Positions 13,446 through 26,600 of a DNA stretch of 64,000 nt are shown here, piece by piece (the stretch's first letter is position 1; the number at the start of each line of letters is the position of its first letter). The position numbers were made by a program, and so were the translations under genes. The notes under the pieces were generated by a model. The model was not told where the DNA came from, did no database searches, and saw nothing but the letters and a program-made list of their open reading frames with translations. Origin of the DNA: Nymphalis io (Eukaryota > Arthropoda > Insecta > Lepidoptera > Nymphalidae); assembly GCF_905147045.1 (NCBI RefSeq), contig NC_065904.1, positions 3,844,001-3,908,000 of the forward strand, given 5' to 3'.

Positions 13446-13451
13446 AATAAA
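13446..13451 (+). terminator. Poly(A) signal of the glycine-rich gene
   Basis: AATAAA lies 22 bases after the stop codon at 13422-13424. Confidence 0.6.
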
Positions 13452-13673
13452 ATATTTGTGATATGTAAATATATTTAAAAAATAATACATGAGCGTTTTA
13501 ATCAAATCTTAACAACCTAACAAGAAAAGAGCTATAAAAATAAGCGAACTTACCTAATTGTTTAGTACCTACATAAATAAAAGTATATTTTATTAGACAA
13601 CAAAACAGACCTTTATTTAAATCATCTAATAAAACAAAATGAACTCAAAACGACTCAATCAGAAATAAATTTA

Positions 13674-13968
13674 CTGGTGGTAGAGCTTGGTGCAAGCTCG
13701 TCTGGGTAGGTACCACCCACTCATCAGTTATTCTACCGCAAAACAGCAGTACTTGGTATTGTTGTGTTCCGGTTTAAAGGGTGAGCTAGTGTAATTACAG
13801 GCACAAGGGACATAACATCTTACTTCCCAAGGTTGGTGGCGCATTGGTGATGTAAGCGATGGTTAACATTTCTTACAATGCTAATGTCTATGAGCGTTGG
13901 TGACCTCTTACCATAAGGTGGCCCATATGCTAGTCCGCCTTCCTATTTTGTATAAAAAAAAAAAAAAA
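13674..13968 (+). repeat. Retroposon family D, full length
   Basis: Complete about 290-bp copy from CTGGTGGTAGAGCTTGG to the A-run near 13955-13969. It carries the TTAACATTTC variant of the older subfamily. Confidence 0.85.
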
Positions 13969-13969
13969 A

Positions 13970-15587
13970 TTCAAATACAATGGCTTGCAATTAAATATAA
14001 GATTTAAAAAAAATACTTTATCAAAAGCTAAGTGTAGTTGTTCTTTTAGTAGTACTTTAAGAAGAGAAAAAAATTGATTTTTTTATTATGTTTCAGTACG
14101 AACATAGTCTCTATAGCATGTTTATATATTGTTATTTTTTGTGATGTAATTATATTTTTTTAAATTTTGTTACGAGATGAAGACAATTGTAATCGTACGT
14201 ATGTATTCGCATCTTTAGTCTACCTGTACAGCCCGCACTCCTTCCCTAAACAAATCTCGGAGCAACTACTGTACTTTACATTCAATACGGCCAACTTACA
14301 TTGCACTTGATTATGGATATGAAAACTATATTAATATTTTTTATTATTATCATTATCGACTTGGTGTGTCCCACTGCTGCTTGTCTACTTCCTTTCCACA
14401 ATTCCCTATTTTCTACTATATAAAACTCGTTTCGTTTCGAAATTTCAGTTAAGAATTTTAAATTATTAAGGATCCTTAATAAGCACCAAGCTAAAAAATG
14501 GAAAGGAGGCCTTAGCCCAGCAGTGAGACATTAACAGGCTGTTACTGTACTGTAAGGATCCGTAAAAGATAAGTACAAATAATTACAAGTTACTCTGAAC
14601 AAATACAAAAGTAACAATGTTACAATAAAATATTACAATTAAATTTCGTATAGATTTTTATTTCGGAAATCCGATGGCTTCGTTTACGATTGCGGAGCTC
14701 CATAACATCTCTGGATTGCACTTGCGGAAAGATTGTTTATGTCGATATTAATTCTACTATTTGTTTATATCAAATATATTCTTAAATATCATTTCAACCT
14801 TAATTTTATTAGCGGGTTACCTGTATAATTAATAATATATTTATTTAATATTCTAGTACTTGGGTGACCGATCTTCGCTCGGTTCTAATAATTAGTTTTA
14901 AAAAAATATTATTTTCAGGAAAGACTACATAACTACATATAAACTTAAACATTAACCCTTTATCTAAATACGAATTTTGAGCCAGAGTTGAGGCCGTGTC
15001 CAAGATAAAATCGAAAATATATAAAAATCCACCAAACCAATTAAATAATAATAATAATAAATTGTTTATTTATTCAAGTAACAAGACTCATATACAAAAC
15101 TACAAAAAAAAATAAAGCGAGGAACATATCACTAATCGTTATAGTTTACTATAGTAGTTTAAGGGGGGTATAACTTATTCCCAATTCAGAACCTAAATTT
15201 AAGAAAGCACTAGAAAGTAAATAAGAGTTAGGACATTAAAGATCTAAATTCAGGTAGAAAAATATTATCTTATTATAATGAATATACGTTATTCTATTTT
15301 TTAATGTAATTATTATGATGTTATCTGACAGATAATAACTGTAAATTAAGGCTGTACATTACATGTATCGATAACACAAACGTGATTTTTATTTTAACTA
15401 TAATACAAACAACCGATTAAAAGTAGCAAAACACTAGTAGATGTATCCAGTCTAATGACAATTAAGCTCGCTAAATTCCTGGGTTTATTCCACTTAATTT
15501 CTAATCTCGTATTTCTCTTACTATACGCGCATTGATTATTGTAAGAGCACCCGATATACAATCTACTTACATGAATATTAAGATAAC
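13970..15587. other. AT-rich intergenic DNA with repeat scraps
   Basis: No gene was seen. A family-A 3' fragment lies at 14499-14560. A stretch near 14360-14420 resembles a repeat tail (GTGTCCCACTGCTGC), and there is an (ATA)n run near 15047. Confidence 0.4.
14499..14560 (+). repeat. SINE family A, 3' fragment
   Basis: Contains the family-A 3' terminus GGAGGCCTTAGCCCAGCAGT and the ACAGGCTGTTACTGTACTG ending. Confidence 0.7.
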
Positions 15588-15835
15588 CTTTTTTTTTTAT
15601 AGAATAGGAAGGTATTGACTTTGGCATTGTAAGAAATGTTAACCATCGCTTACGTCACCAATGCGCCACCAACCTTGGGAACTAAGATTTTATGTCCCTT
15701 GTGCCTGTAATTACACTGGCTCACTCACCCTTCAAACCGGAACACAACAATACCAAGTACTGCTGTTTTGCGGTAAAATATCTGACGAGTGGGTGGTACC
15801 TACCCAGACGCGTTTGCACAAAGCTCTACCACCAG
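15588..15835 (-). repeat. Retroposon family D, partly deleted
   Basis: Reverse-strand copy with its A-tail as the T-run at 15588-15599 and its 5' end at CTACCACCAG (15835). About 40 bp of the 3' region between the terminal motif and the TTACAATGCC motif are missing. Confidence 0.8.
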
Positions 15836-15944
15836 TATAATCTTATAGACAATTACTACTTTTATGAATTGGCATATTCTTAACAAATAAAAAATTAAAA
15901 CTGTAAAAAAAGACAAAAGCGTAAGTATAGAGCTAGCACAGTTT

Positions 15945-16238
15945 ACTGGTGGTAGGGCTTTGTGCAAGCTCGTCTGGGTAGGTACCACCCACTCATCAGA
16001 TATTCTACCGCAAAACAGCAATACTTGATATTGTTGTGTTCCGGTTTGAAGGGTGAGTGAGCCAGTGTAATTACAGGCACAAGGGACATAAAATCTTAGT
16101 TCCCAAGGTTGGTGGCGCATTGGATATGTAAGCGATGGTTGACATTTCTTACAATGCCAATGTCTAAGAGCGTTGGTGACCACTTACCATCAGGTGGCCC
16201 ATAAGCTCGTCCGCCTTCCTATTCTATACAAAAAAAAA
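15945..16238 (+). repeat. Retroposon family D, full length, young-looking subfamily
   Basis: Full copy lying about 110 bp from an opposite-strand copy. It shares diagnostic variants with 59905-60206: ACATAAAATC, TTGGATATG, GTTGACATTTC and CTAAGAGCG. Confidence 0.85.
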
Positions 16239-16429
16239 CAGTGTTGCAATGGGTTTATAAACATAATGTAAGGAATCACAAAAAACATGCAATAAGTTTG
16301 TATTTACGGGAACAACCTACATTATATTACATATAATAAATATGTAACCGATCGCTGTCTGTAAATGAAAAATTATATGAGTAAAAATTTGTCGGGGGCC
16401 TTTACAACGCAATGTAACCCAAAACAATG

Positions 16430-16774
16430 ATTGTTAGAAATTTTGTCTGTTTGTCTGTTTATCTTTGCGTTTGTGCACGCTAATCGTTGAAACGGCTTAA
16501 CTGCTTTCGATGCGGTTTTACGTATTGTGGCAAACTTCAATTAAAATTTATTTCAATCGGCTTATAAATAAAAAAGTTATTTCAATTTAAAGAATCATTT
16601 CGAAAATTTATTCGATAAAAATGCTATAAAATAATGTTCAGTTGCTAAAACCAATAAATAATAATATCTCACAATAATAAAACTAAAAATGTTGTATATT
16701 ATACTGAAATATTTTAAGTCTGCTCTTAGTGATTTCTTTAATTTATACGCGGGTGAAACTACGGGCACAGCTAG
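16430..16774 (+). mobile_element. Helitron-like non-autonomous fragment
   Basis: Ends ACGCGGGTGAAACTACGGGC ... CTAG followed by T (CTAG at 16771-16774), the usual 3' end and insertion context of lepidopteran Helitrons. The 5' end was not fixed; no coding sequence. Confidence 0.45.
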
Positions 16775-16934
16775 TTAATTAAAAAAACATGGTTTTTACA
16801 TAATTATGTGTTATTTTCCCACTTATAATTAACTACGTCATTAAAAAGCCAATATTAGACTCTTCTTAAAGAAAATCAAAACACTTCGCTGTGGTTTTCC
16901 CGAGTGTTACTTAAAGATATTATCGTACAGTGAC

Positions 16935-17190
16935 AACGTCGCTTAATTTGTCTTTATAATTCATCTCGTGCTTGACGGTGAAGGAAAACATCGTGAGGAA
17001 ACCTGCCTTTCTATGATGATCTTTCTATGATGATCTGAATATGATGTCTAATTTCATTGAAATTATGCCGCGTGTTTATTCTACCAACCCGCATTGGAGC
17101 AGCGTGGTGGAATAAGCTCCAAACCTTATCCTCAAAAAGGAAGAGGAGGCCTTAGCCCAGCAGTGGGAAATTAACAGGCTGTTAACAACG
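16935..17190 (+). repeat. SINE family A, 5'-truncated
   Basis: Matches the family from GCTTAATTTGT through GGAGGCCTTAGCCCAGCAGT. A short local duplication (CTATGATGATCT) sits within it. Confidence 0.75.
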
Positions 17191-17194
17191 TCGA

Positions 17195-17405
17195 GCTCAG
17201 ATAGTCCAATTTCTTGTCTTAACATAATATCACGGGTTCAAATTCTAGCAAATATCACTTATCTTAATAAGTTTAATTTGTTTATAATGCATCTCACACT
17301 CTTCGGTTTCTTCAATATAGGAAAACAAATTCAGACGCATGTGTATGTATGTGGATTTCATTGAAACACCGTTTTATTAAATTCACCAACGCCTTAATAT
17401 GAGAG
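17195..17405 (+). repeat. SINE family A, old degenerate copy
   Basis: A B-box-like GGGTTCAAATTC and the following body are recognisable but heavily mutated. It directly follows the younger copy at 16935. Confidence 0.45.
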
Positions 17406-18583
17406 AATGTCTTTATAAGTGGAAAAATTAAAAGCCGATTTACCTTCAACAATTAACTAACTCTTAACCTACTTAAAAAAAAAGTTTTCAATTCGTATGT
17501 TTTACATGTTATGCGACACATATGTGAAGCGTATTAGCTATAGGTAGGTATTAATAAAACAAAATATTCGGTAAAACAATAGTAATTTATTCTTTTAATA
17601 CATAATCTCTTCTAACAGAATACTCGCCTCAGGTCACAATTACTTCCACCGTCCATCAAATAAAGGCAACTCAATCTAAAGCACGAATATATTCACGAAA
17701 ACGTCATCAGAAAATCTACATTTATTTTAGAAAAATACACGTCCTCAGTGCTTTGACCGACTATACTACGACTGCTATTTATTATTAAATACGAAACATA
17801 TTGTTAATAAACGCAAATACGTTCACATATCCACGCGTCAACTGAAAGGCAACTTTTTACACAGAATAAAAAGAAAATTTACAAATATATATTATTTCCA
17901 ATACAAAAAAAAAAAAAATTGCGAGTGCTACTATTCACGAGAATTGATGTATGTGAGCTCATGTACCGATTTCACGCACACATTAACGCGCTTACAGTGA
18001 CAAACATAACGCTGACGTCATTTGACGCTCGAAATCATATGCTTACTCGGCTGACCGTACCGAGCGTTACACGATGTTTACTTAAAAAAAAAAACATTAA
18101 ATCAATAATTGAAAAAATAACACGTTTAATATAAATTGCATATTACATAAATATATTAGCGTTCACAATTAACAATATGTCTCTGACTTTACAGTGCATT
18201 TTTACTTTGTAAAATGTGACAATAAAATTACTTAACGCTTTAACAAATGCACCAACTATGATGACCTAATCGTTTATACATTGAATCATTACAATGACTA
18301 TATCCGCTTGTATACATATATTAATTACTATTTATTTACAAATACTAACGGCTATATACACATATTATAATTTATATATTATTATTATGTAAACAAATAA
18401 ACTAAATCTCGTGTATCGACTAAGTATTTAAAGCATTTTCGAAGGCGAACAACCGAACACCATGATAACGTATTTCCAAGATTAATTTAACATGAACATT
18501 ATAATTTTTAACTATCATTATCATTTTCGATATCCTAAATTGAACTCTCTAGACGATACGACTACGACGTGACGTCATAGCAG

Positions 18584-18849
18584 GGGGTCCAATTCTACTA
18601 ACAAATTGTCAGTTCATCGCAAACGAATCGAAGCTTAATCGTTGCGGTTTATCAATTTTCCTATTATTTCATTTAATTATCGACTATTGCCATAAAAGTT
18701 AACAATTAAGTTTAGTTTTGAAGTAACAGTATACGTTAACGTCATATCGGTTCGTTTTCGATCCGAATAAATATAGAATAGTCAAAGTTGAATTGGAATT
18801 TAATCGGGAACGTTTAGTAATCGTTATAGATTAGTAGAATTGGCACCCC
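18584..18849. mobile_element. Miniature inverted-repeat element, copy 1
   Basis: Starts GGGGTCCAATTCTACTAA and ends with the near-exact reverse complement TTAGTAGAATTGGCACCCC. The AT-rich interior (ATTATCGACTATTGCCATAA, TAATCGTTATA) is shared with 62926-63165. No coding sequence; target duplication not clear. Confidence 0.65.
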
Positions 18850-19866
18850 GTTTAATTTACTTAACAAACAGCTAGAGGGTGCAATCTGGAACGTAGCCTA
18901 ATAAATAGATTTCAAACAAAACCAAATAAATTATTTTGTATTTAAAAAAAAATCTTACCCTGTTAAAGCGTGTTATAAATAAAAATAAATTATAAAATAT
19001 TACAACAATAAATAGATTCAACCTGTATCTGGCACTCCGAGTAAACTTTATACACTAAACAGTGAGCAAATGCAATAAATAATAACAACATTACATAAAT
19101 ATTGTAACAAATTAATACAAATACTTGATTAGACGTACGCTGATGTTACAAGGACAAATTAAATAGCTGTTAAAATTCAGAGTCTAACATTGTCTTCAAT
19201 ATTCTATATAATTAGTATGATCAAAACATATACATTTGCGTCATTTTTAATTTAAAAAAAATAAATAAAAAAGACGAAGGTAACTAATGTACAGAAATAT
19301 AGAAGTGTAAATTATACACCCAAAATAACGTGGACGCTAAACGTTCTTTTTTCACGAATCCACAATTAATACCATAGATCATTCAAGTTCTGGATCAATG
19401 AGATCACGTCAATTAAATATCAAAGTATTTTTGTACAGTCTCCTGGTACTTCCGCGATTGCCACAAAAACATAACACCATAAATAGGACCAAAGATAGGA
19501 GATTTTAATTTAATTATCACAAAGCCTAAGCTATTGAAGCTAGAAAATGTTTCATGCTAAAAAAGGAATTTTGCGAAAATCTCAAACGGTGAAAAATGGG
19601 AAGAAAAAGTATGACTTTCAAGTCTCGTAAATAAGTTTTTGATAACAAAAAAAATCGTATCACTGATATTTCTTGATAGGACGAAAGTCCGTGACGAGAA
19701 AGTATTATTACTTTAGACAAATATAAACATTCATACAGCTTTTTCTGTACATAAAAATCCGATTATTTATTAAGTCACACCTCGTTAGTCACCAACAATC
19801 GATCATCGAACAATCGAAAAATATAATTTATAGAAAATAAAAGCATAACTGATTTTAGCAAGCGAT

Positions 19867-20030
19867 ATCTATTCTAGTATTATAAAGGTGAATAGTTTGT
19901 TTATTTGAACGCGTTAATCTCAGGAACTAACACTCCGATATGAGAAAATCACTTTGCGTATGATCACGCTACGACCCACGAGGGTGGAGCACTAACATTA
20001 TAACGCGGGTGCATTGCGCGGAACAGCTAT
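19867..20030 (+). mobile_element. Helitron-like fragment
   Basis: Begins with a TCTATTCTAGTATTATAAAG-type motif, contains GAACGCGTTAATCTCAGGAA and ends near GCGCGGAACAGCTAT. This wording recurs across lepidopteran genomes in short non-autonomous Helitrons. Confidence 0.45.
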
Positions 20031-20608
20031 TATAGTAATAAAATTGTTTTAGGAATGAATTATTGAAATTTACGTAATTTTTTTATGCAGAACGTTAAAA
20101 AAAAACTTTATGTGTTAAAATGCATTAATATTAGGCATGACTTTAAATACGTATTTTTATTAACGGTATTAATAACAAAATTATATTATATCATTTAAAT
20201 TTTACAGCATATTTTCAGGAACAGACATAAAAATAGATTCGTTATTGCCCATTCACATACAAAATAATGCAATATTTAAAATCTTATTATTATATTTAAA
20301 GAAGTTAATTTAGGCCCTATATTTTAAATTTTTGCTTAATTTTTACATAGCCCAAGGCAAGAACACGATGAGATGTGAAATAATAAACTCAAGCCATTAA
20401 GTTAATTTCAAAACAAGCCTCGTCTCCTACATCCAGATGTGGTTAATTAAATACGACATAGTTTCGTTCAATATATTTCTCATGAATTTAACAAATAAAA
20501 ATTTTGCGTATTTGTCCAATTCTATCGTTATTTCGTCTTTATTATAAAAATCTATCACATTTTCGCGCGTTACCGTCCAATATATCTATCCTTATCTAAC
20601 CTTAAGCT

Positions 20609-23600
20609 TCATATGTACGTCGGGCAATGTTCCAAGCTCGTGCCACACGCATCGCACGCCCTGGCCTCTCTTTTATTAACCAACGTACAGGCGGGGCACT
20701 CCCGCCCTCCCGACGTGAGTGGCTCGATCTCGGGGCCTCTTTTGGATTTCCCGCACATTTCGCATGCGACTAAAGAGTTTTTGTTTAAATACGTGCAAGT
20801 ACCGCACTGCCACTTGTCTCTTTTCGTCTCGTTTTGGTTATCCTGTCTCTCTCTCTCGTTACTCGCTCGGCTCGATGATCGTTCACGTTCGCCGTTCTGA
20901 TGCTTCGGGGGCGATCGACGTGTGAAATCGGGTTCATCGAGCGAGACGACTAGTTGCGCCTTTAAATTGTAATTCGATTGAGGAACACTGGATACTGAAA
21001 AAATAATGGAATATTTTTTTAATGTAATATATTTGAAACAATTTAATTGAAACTGTGTGACATAAAATAATGAAAATAAATAAAACATATAATCTCACCT
21101 CCAGCACTTTTGGAACTATGACCTGGTTTGTGAACTCCATTTTCCGTCGGTTTTGTCTTCGTCTTGTCCAATTCCGCCGCAACAAGTCTCGTTGGTTTCT
21201 TTACCTTCTTAACTTCAGCTGTATTTGGCACCGAACCGTTTACATTATTCTGTTGCTTGATTACATCTTTCCTATCTTTTATCTCCTTCTTAGTCAATAG
21301 TTTCACTTTATCGGGAGCTGTTTTTAGAGTCACTAAGCCATCGGCTCTTGGATTACCGATGGGTTCTATGGTTTTCTTGGATTTTTTCTCTTCAATTTGT
21401 TTTTTTGCTAACTGCTTTGCCCTTTTCTGCTCCTGTTCCAGTTTCAACCGCATCAAGTTCTCATTTACCTTTGCCGTTCTATATACCTCTTCGTCGTAAG
21501 ATCTGTCAAGGTGTAAGGCTTGAAGGCCGTCTTCTAAATCAAGCGTCGTTTGTTGATACTTCGATCTCCTTTCTTCTCGGTCTAACCTGTCAAGCGTTCT
21601 CGAATCCCTGTCCAATGACTGTGAAAATCCACTCCTACTATCCCCATCCTGATTTTTACTCGATAGATTTCTGAAAACATAGTCCCAACTCTCGTATGTG
21701 CCCATGCCGTCTTCCTTTGCTTTACTCAAAGTCGGCTGGGTGTCTGATCGGGGCAAACTAGGTAATGAAACGTCACTAAAGCCAGATCTCGAGGTACGCT
21801 TAGACCCTTCCGCATACTTGCTTTTTCTATGACTTCTCTCCTCTGGATGACGTTCAAATTTCCCATTTTCATAAACTGATTGTGCTTCTAATTCTATTAG
21901 CTGAGCTGTCGGTACAGCTGGATACCTGTATTGAGGCATAGGATATCCGTTCACCGGTACAGTTGCTGCGTGCTTTATTGGTGCGTATACTGGGGTTGGT
22001 ATCATGTACGGGGCTTGAACAGGGTAGTAGTAGGGCACTGCCCCATAAGGGGTCATCATCGACACGGGATTACATTGAGGCACTGTGACTGGTATGTCGG
22101 GGTTCATATGAGGCATTGGATACATCATATGTGACGGTACCATGCTAGGTAACATATACGGATTTATTATAGGTTGAACGGGCTCTTCCAGGGGTTCAGA
22201 ACAATTGCAATGCGACGTCACCGGGTATTGAGATTCATTGAGTCTCCTATGCGAATCTGATACTGTCGTTGGTATGTTCGAGTAAATTTCACCATCTGTC
22301 GACAAAACAGTTCATTGATAAAGATATCATTAATAGTAATGTACTTGCTTAACGAGATCATTTATTAGAAATCCAAGTCAGAATATTGTTAAATAGCCAC
22401 ATAAAATAGTTTAGCGTAACCGATATGCACGCAATCATCCACTTGCTGTTTTCTCATTTATTCGGGTACATTGGATGCGGTTAACAAAAATGAACAGTCG
22501 GCTGTGTGGCGAGCGTACGCACCGTCCCCGTAGCCCGCCAGGCGCGCGGCGGCGGCGGCGGGCGCGGCCACGTGCGCGCTGCGCTCGCGCGCCACGGCCG
22601 CCCACGACACGCGCGCGCCCCCGCCCCACACGCTCTCCCAGATTTGTGTCATAATCTGTGGGAAATCATTTGAAACTTACTATCTAATCTGTCTCTTCTA
22701 CAATTTACAGTAACGGTTAAACATTTTCACATTTCACATATTATTTTCGTTATTTTTTCTTCGGTCAAAATTAATTATTGTTTTAACGTTTATTATTACA
22801 CTGCCGGTGCGTATGAACGACTTTAACAATTTCGTAATGAAACAAAAAAAAAACAAATCGTTCATATTTCAAATTGAGACATCAAAGTGTCAATTTCGCG
22901 CCATAAATAAAAAAAGTGTATATGTATATATATGTATGTAGGTTGGTATATTACATATTTGTATTAAGCTCCTTAAATTTTAAGTTGTTCGCATACTATG
23001 TCCGATTAGTGATCCTGGCTAAAAAACACATACACATTTCTCTTTACAGAGGTTGCCTGGAAGAGATCACTATAAGTGATACAGTAACAGCCTGTTAATG
23101 TCCCACTGCTGGGCTAAGGCCTCCTCTCCCTTTTGAGGAGAAGGTTTGGAGCTTATTCCACCACGCTGCTCCAATGCGGGTTGGTAGAATACACATGTGG
23201 CAGAATTTCAATGAAATTAGACACATGCAGGTTTCCTCACGATGTTTTCCTTCACCGTTAAGCACGAGATGAATTATAAACACAAATTAAGCACATGAAA
23301 ATTCAGTGGTGCTTGCCCGGGTTTGAACCCACGATCATCGGTTAAGATTCACGCGTTCTTACCACTAGGCCAATAAGGCCACCTTATATATATATATATT
23401 ATATGTTACTAAATGTTTGTAAAGTGTGTGCAATAAAGGATTAATAAATAAACTAAATAAATGTAGACGTACTTATAAAAATACTACCCACAAATTACAA
23501 TAGCTAGTGGTCACCTGACACTCGCAGTGCGCGATGAGCGCGTCGCGCGACACGGCGGCGGCCATGTCGGGGCACACGGGCGCGCCCAGCGACACGCGCC

Positions 23601-26600
23601 CCGCGCCCGACGCGCGGTAGCCCAGCGCCGCCAACATGCTCTCCGCGCCCGAGAGATTCGCCTCCACCTCGTGCTTGTAGAACCCCGAGTACAGCTAGCC
23701 GGTAACACGTATACGTTTTCATTGCACACGGATATAAAAACCATGTCATGCAATGTCAATGCCAAAAACCATTGAAAATATATTATACCCATGTTAGGCC
23801 TGTGATTTAACTGGTTCTCTCATTCAAACCGTAACAAAACAACCAAAAGTATAGCTATTTGTTGGCTTAACATACCACCGGTGAAAAATTACACGAGAGA
23901 GTAGAAGATACGACTGTTAAAAAGTACTAGTACTACTGCATATTTTAAATTTCAACGAGAACTTTAGTGATATCGTATCGCAGCTATATTTATAAATATT
24001 TAAACACTACTGTTTAACGGATATATCGTGGCTTAATCCTTTGAAGAGCTTCACCTATGAAACGAGAACACCGCATTATCGCTAACGAGTTAAAAGGCTT
24101 ATTTAAATCTCATAAACTTGTTAACCTGGGAAACTTTTTAACTTTGAAAGAAATATTTATTTACAGACCAGATGTTAACCGCCTAAGAAATTTATTAATA
24201 GTTGATTTTTTTTTTTATTATTATTGTTATTTGTATTTAATGGAAACAAACAGTACATAATAAATTTTACAAATATCAAACATATTAACAAATAATTACC
24301 AACAAAAGTTTCCAATTATTGACTAACACATCACAGGCGTAGATACAATGGATAAATTATCAATCAATTAGAAATTATGTCCAAAAAAAGAGAGAGAGAG
24401 AAATGACAAATCCATTAAATGACAATTAATTAAATCAATACTACCATTAGTCAAAATATTTTTGATATAACGATTAAATTTGACAAGAAAGATATGAAAT
24501 ATATCCCAATATAAAAACACCTGGTTATACTTAGTACAACTCCTATTTAAAAAAAAATTTTAGCTAATTTAGTTTTGGTTACAGGAACATATAATGTTTC
24601 CTTACGCCTAGCATTGATATTCGGACAATGGAAAATCAATTTAGAGAGTAGATAGGGCGAATCAATATGATTATTTATATTTGAATATCTCGTTGAACAC
24701 GTCGGTCAATGGCCGACATCGGTGTAACAAAATTAAAATACCAATTATAAGTTTATTTTGTACTAAGGACTTCGATAAAACGTTTATGCATACGTTCAAT
24801 TTTACTGAGGATTCCACACAGCAGACGCATACTCTAAAATTAATCTTACAAAGCATTATATAGTAGGATAAGCGTTGACGGATACTTAAATACATTAAAT
24901 ATCCTCAGCACAAAAGCATCCGGTACGCCTTATATAACCGCCGTATATAACCGACGTGTTCGTCGAAAAGTACCTTAGAATCAATAAAAAAAACCGAAAT
25001 CTTTAATTATATTGACTCTAGAAATTACTTCCCCATCTAATTGATATGTTAAATCAATAACCAATTTCTTTCTGGTAAATGTTATAACGTTACATTTTTA
25101 TTATATACATTAATTACAAAGAATCTATCCTGGCTTATCTACTTATATCTATCAAATCATACATAATATATTTTACAATATACTCGGTGGTGGGTGAGGT
25201 AGGTTTGGTGCAAGCCCGTCTGGGTAGGTACCACCTCACTCATCACATATTCTACCGCCAAACAGCAATACTTAACATTGTGTTGTTTCAGTTTGAAGGG
25301 TGAGTGAGCCATTGTAACTACGGGCACAAGGGACATAACATCTCAGTTCCCAAAGTTGGTGGTGAATTAAAAGATAAAAGGAATGGTTAATATTTCTTAC
25401 AGAGCCAATGTCTATGGGCGATGGTGATAACTTACCATCGGGTGGTTCATTTGGCAGTCAAATTAAATAATAATCAGGGCTATGCGCGGACCCAAACATC
25501 AATACATTGGAAACTCTCTTTGAACGGCAAGAGATCAGTGTAATTACAGGTACATGGAACATATAACTTTGGTTACAGTCATATGACGACTATAAACCTA
25601 AAAGAATGCTTTTTATCTACTTGTAAAGGTGCCCATTCATATGCCAAAAAGGCAACCCACCATCACCCATTCTATCCATCTGGATATTACCAAACGGTTA
25701 GACCACCGTCCACTTTCCTACAATCCCCATTCTGATTTTTACTTGATACATTTCTGTAAACAAACCCAAACTCCGTATGGTATGTACCCATACCATCTTT
25801 GCTCTAAAGTCGGTTGTACTTACCCGTATAACTCTATATTCCTTGCGCCAAGGTTGTGCGAGCAAGTTTCCAGCATATCTAGCGATCGCGGCCCAGCCGA
25901 TGCCCGCTCGGTACGCACTAAAATCGGGCAGCTCATTAACCGTGCGCTGGAATACCTTCCCCGTTTCTGCTAAACCAAACTTGCATTCGTGAGGCACTAG
26001 AGTTAAGTATTCGAGGATATATCCTGAAATAAAATATATATTATAGTTTAATAGCTTTCTTAAAAAAAGGCCAGTATTTTATAATACCTAACATACAAGT
26101 TATTTTGTAGTGGTTTTTTTATCTAAGAGAGTGTGACGTGTGATCCAATTGTAATCATATTTTTTTATGTCACAACTAAGATGCAAATATATCGGAAATG
26201 TAGTTAAAAAAAAGTTGTAATTGAGTTAAAAAAAATAAAGTAGAGCCTTTAAATGTCCCATATTTGGATTAAGATTTTTAGAAGGTTTGACAGTGAATAA
26301 CTCGCTGCTCAACGCAGATTTCTCACAAGGTTTTCCTTCACCGCCCAGCTCGTGATAAATTAAAAATACGAATAAGACAAATGAAAATTCAGTAGTTATT
26401 GTTTTTCAACTCATAATCTTCGGTTAAAATTGACGTGTTTCAACCAGTCAAGAATTTAGGCGCTTATAATTAATTTTAAATGAGAAAGTATGTATGGATA
26501 TTTGCTTCTCGAGACTGAGAAATTTGACGATTTCTAATAGGTTTAGAATACCATTACACTCGTATGGATGAAACATAATATTTTTTTTATTTTAATTAAT

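Larger units (their letters stand above)
17410..20600. other. Unique AT-rich DNA, perhaps long 3' UTR of the tamozhennic-like gene
   Basis: No coding exon was seen and there is no SINE over about 3 kb, in contrast with the rest of the window. It could be 3' UTR of the reverse-strand gene ending at 20609: reverse-strand AATAAA motifs occur near 20538 and 17590. A palindrome-ended element (18584-18849) and a Helitron-like piece (19867-20030) interrupt it. Confidence 0.3.

Noticed and set aside
13039..13461. 140-codon forward frame overlapping the glycine-rich exon
   Set aside because: A shifted frame of the same tandem repeat; the glycine frame has the signal peptide and splice sites.
12846..13505. 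219-codon reverse-strand frame rich in Thr, Ala, Val and Ser
   Set aside because: It is the antisense of the glycine-rich tandem repeat; the period of 24 bp keeps several frames open. It has no splice or promoter context.
15800..16183. 127-codon reverse-strand frame, with similar frames at 59889-60143 and 36078-36434
   Set aside because: Derived from family-D retroposon sequence; the same peptide recurs wherever a copy lies.
20613..21674. Forward-strand frames opposite the tamozhennic-like exons
   Set aside because: Antisense shadows; no splice signals and no family resemblance.
22435..22629. Arg/Gly/Ala-rich 64-codon reverse-strand frame
   Set aside because: Off-frame reading of GC-rich tamozhennic exon 4.
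23504..23792. Several Arg/Ala-rich frames over 23.5-23.8 kb on both strands
   Set aside because: Off-frame readings of GC-rich tamozhennic exon 3; only the frame that splices to exons 2 and 4 fits the family.
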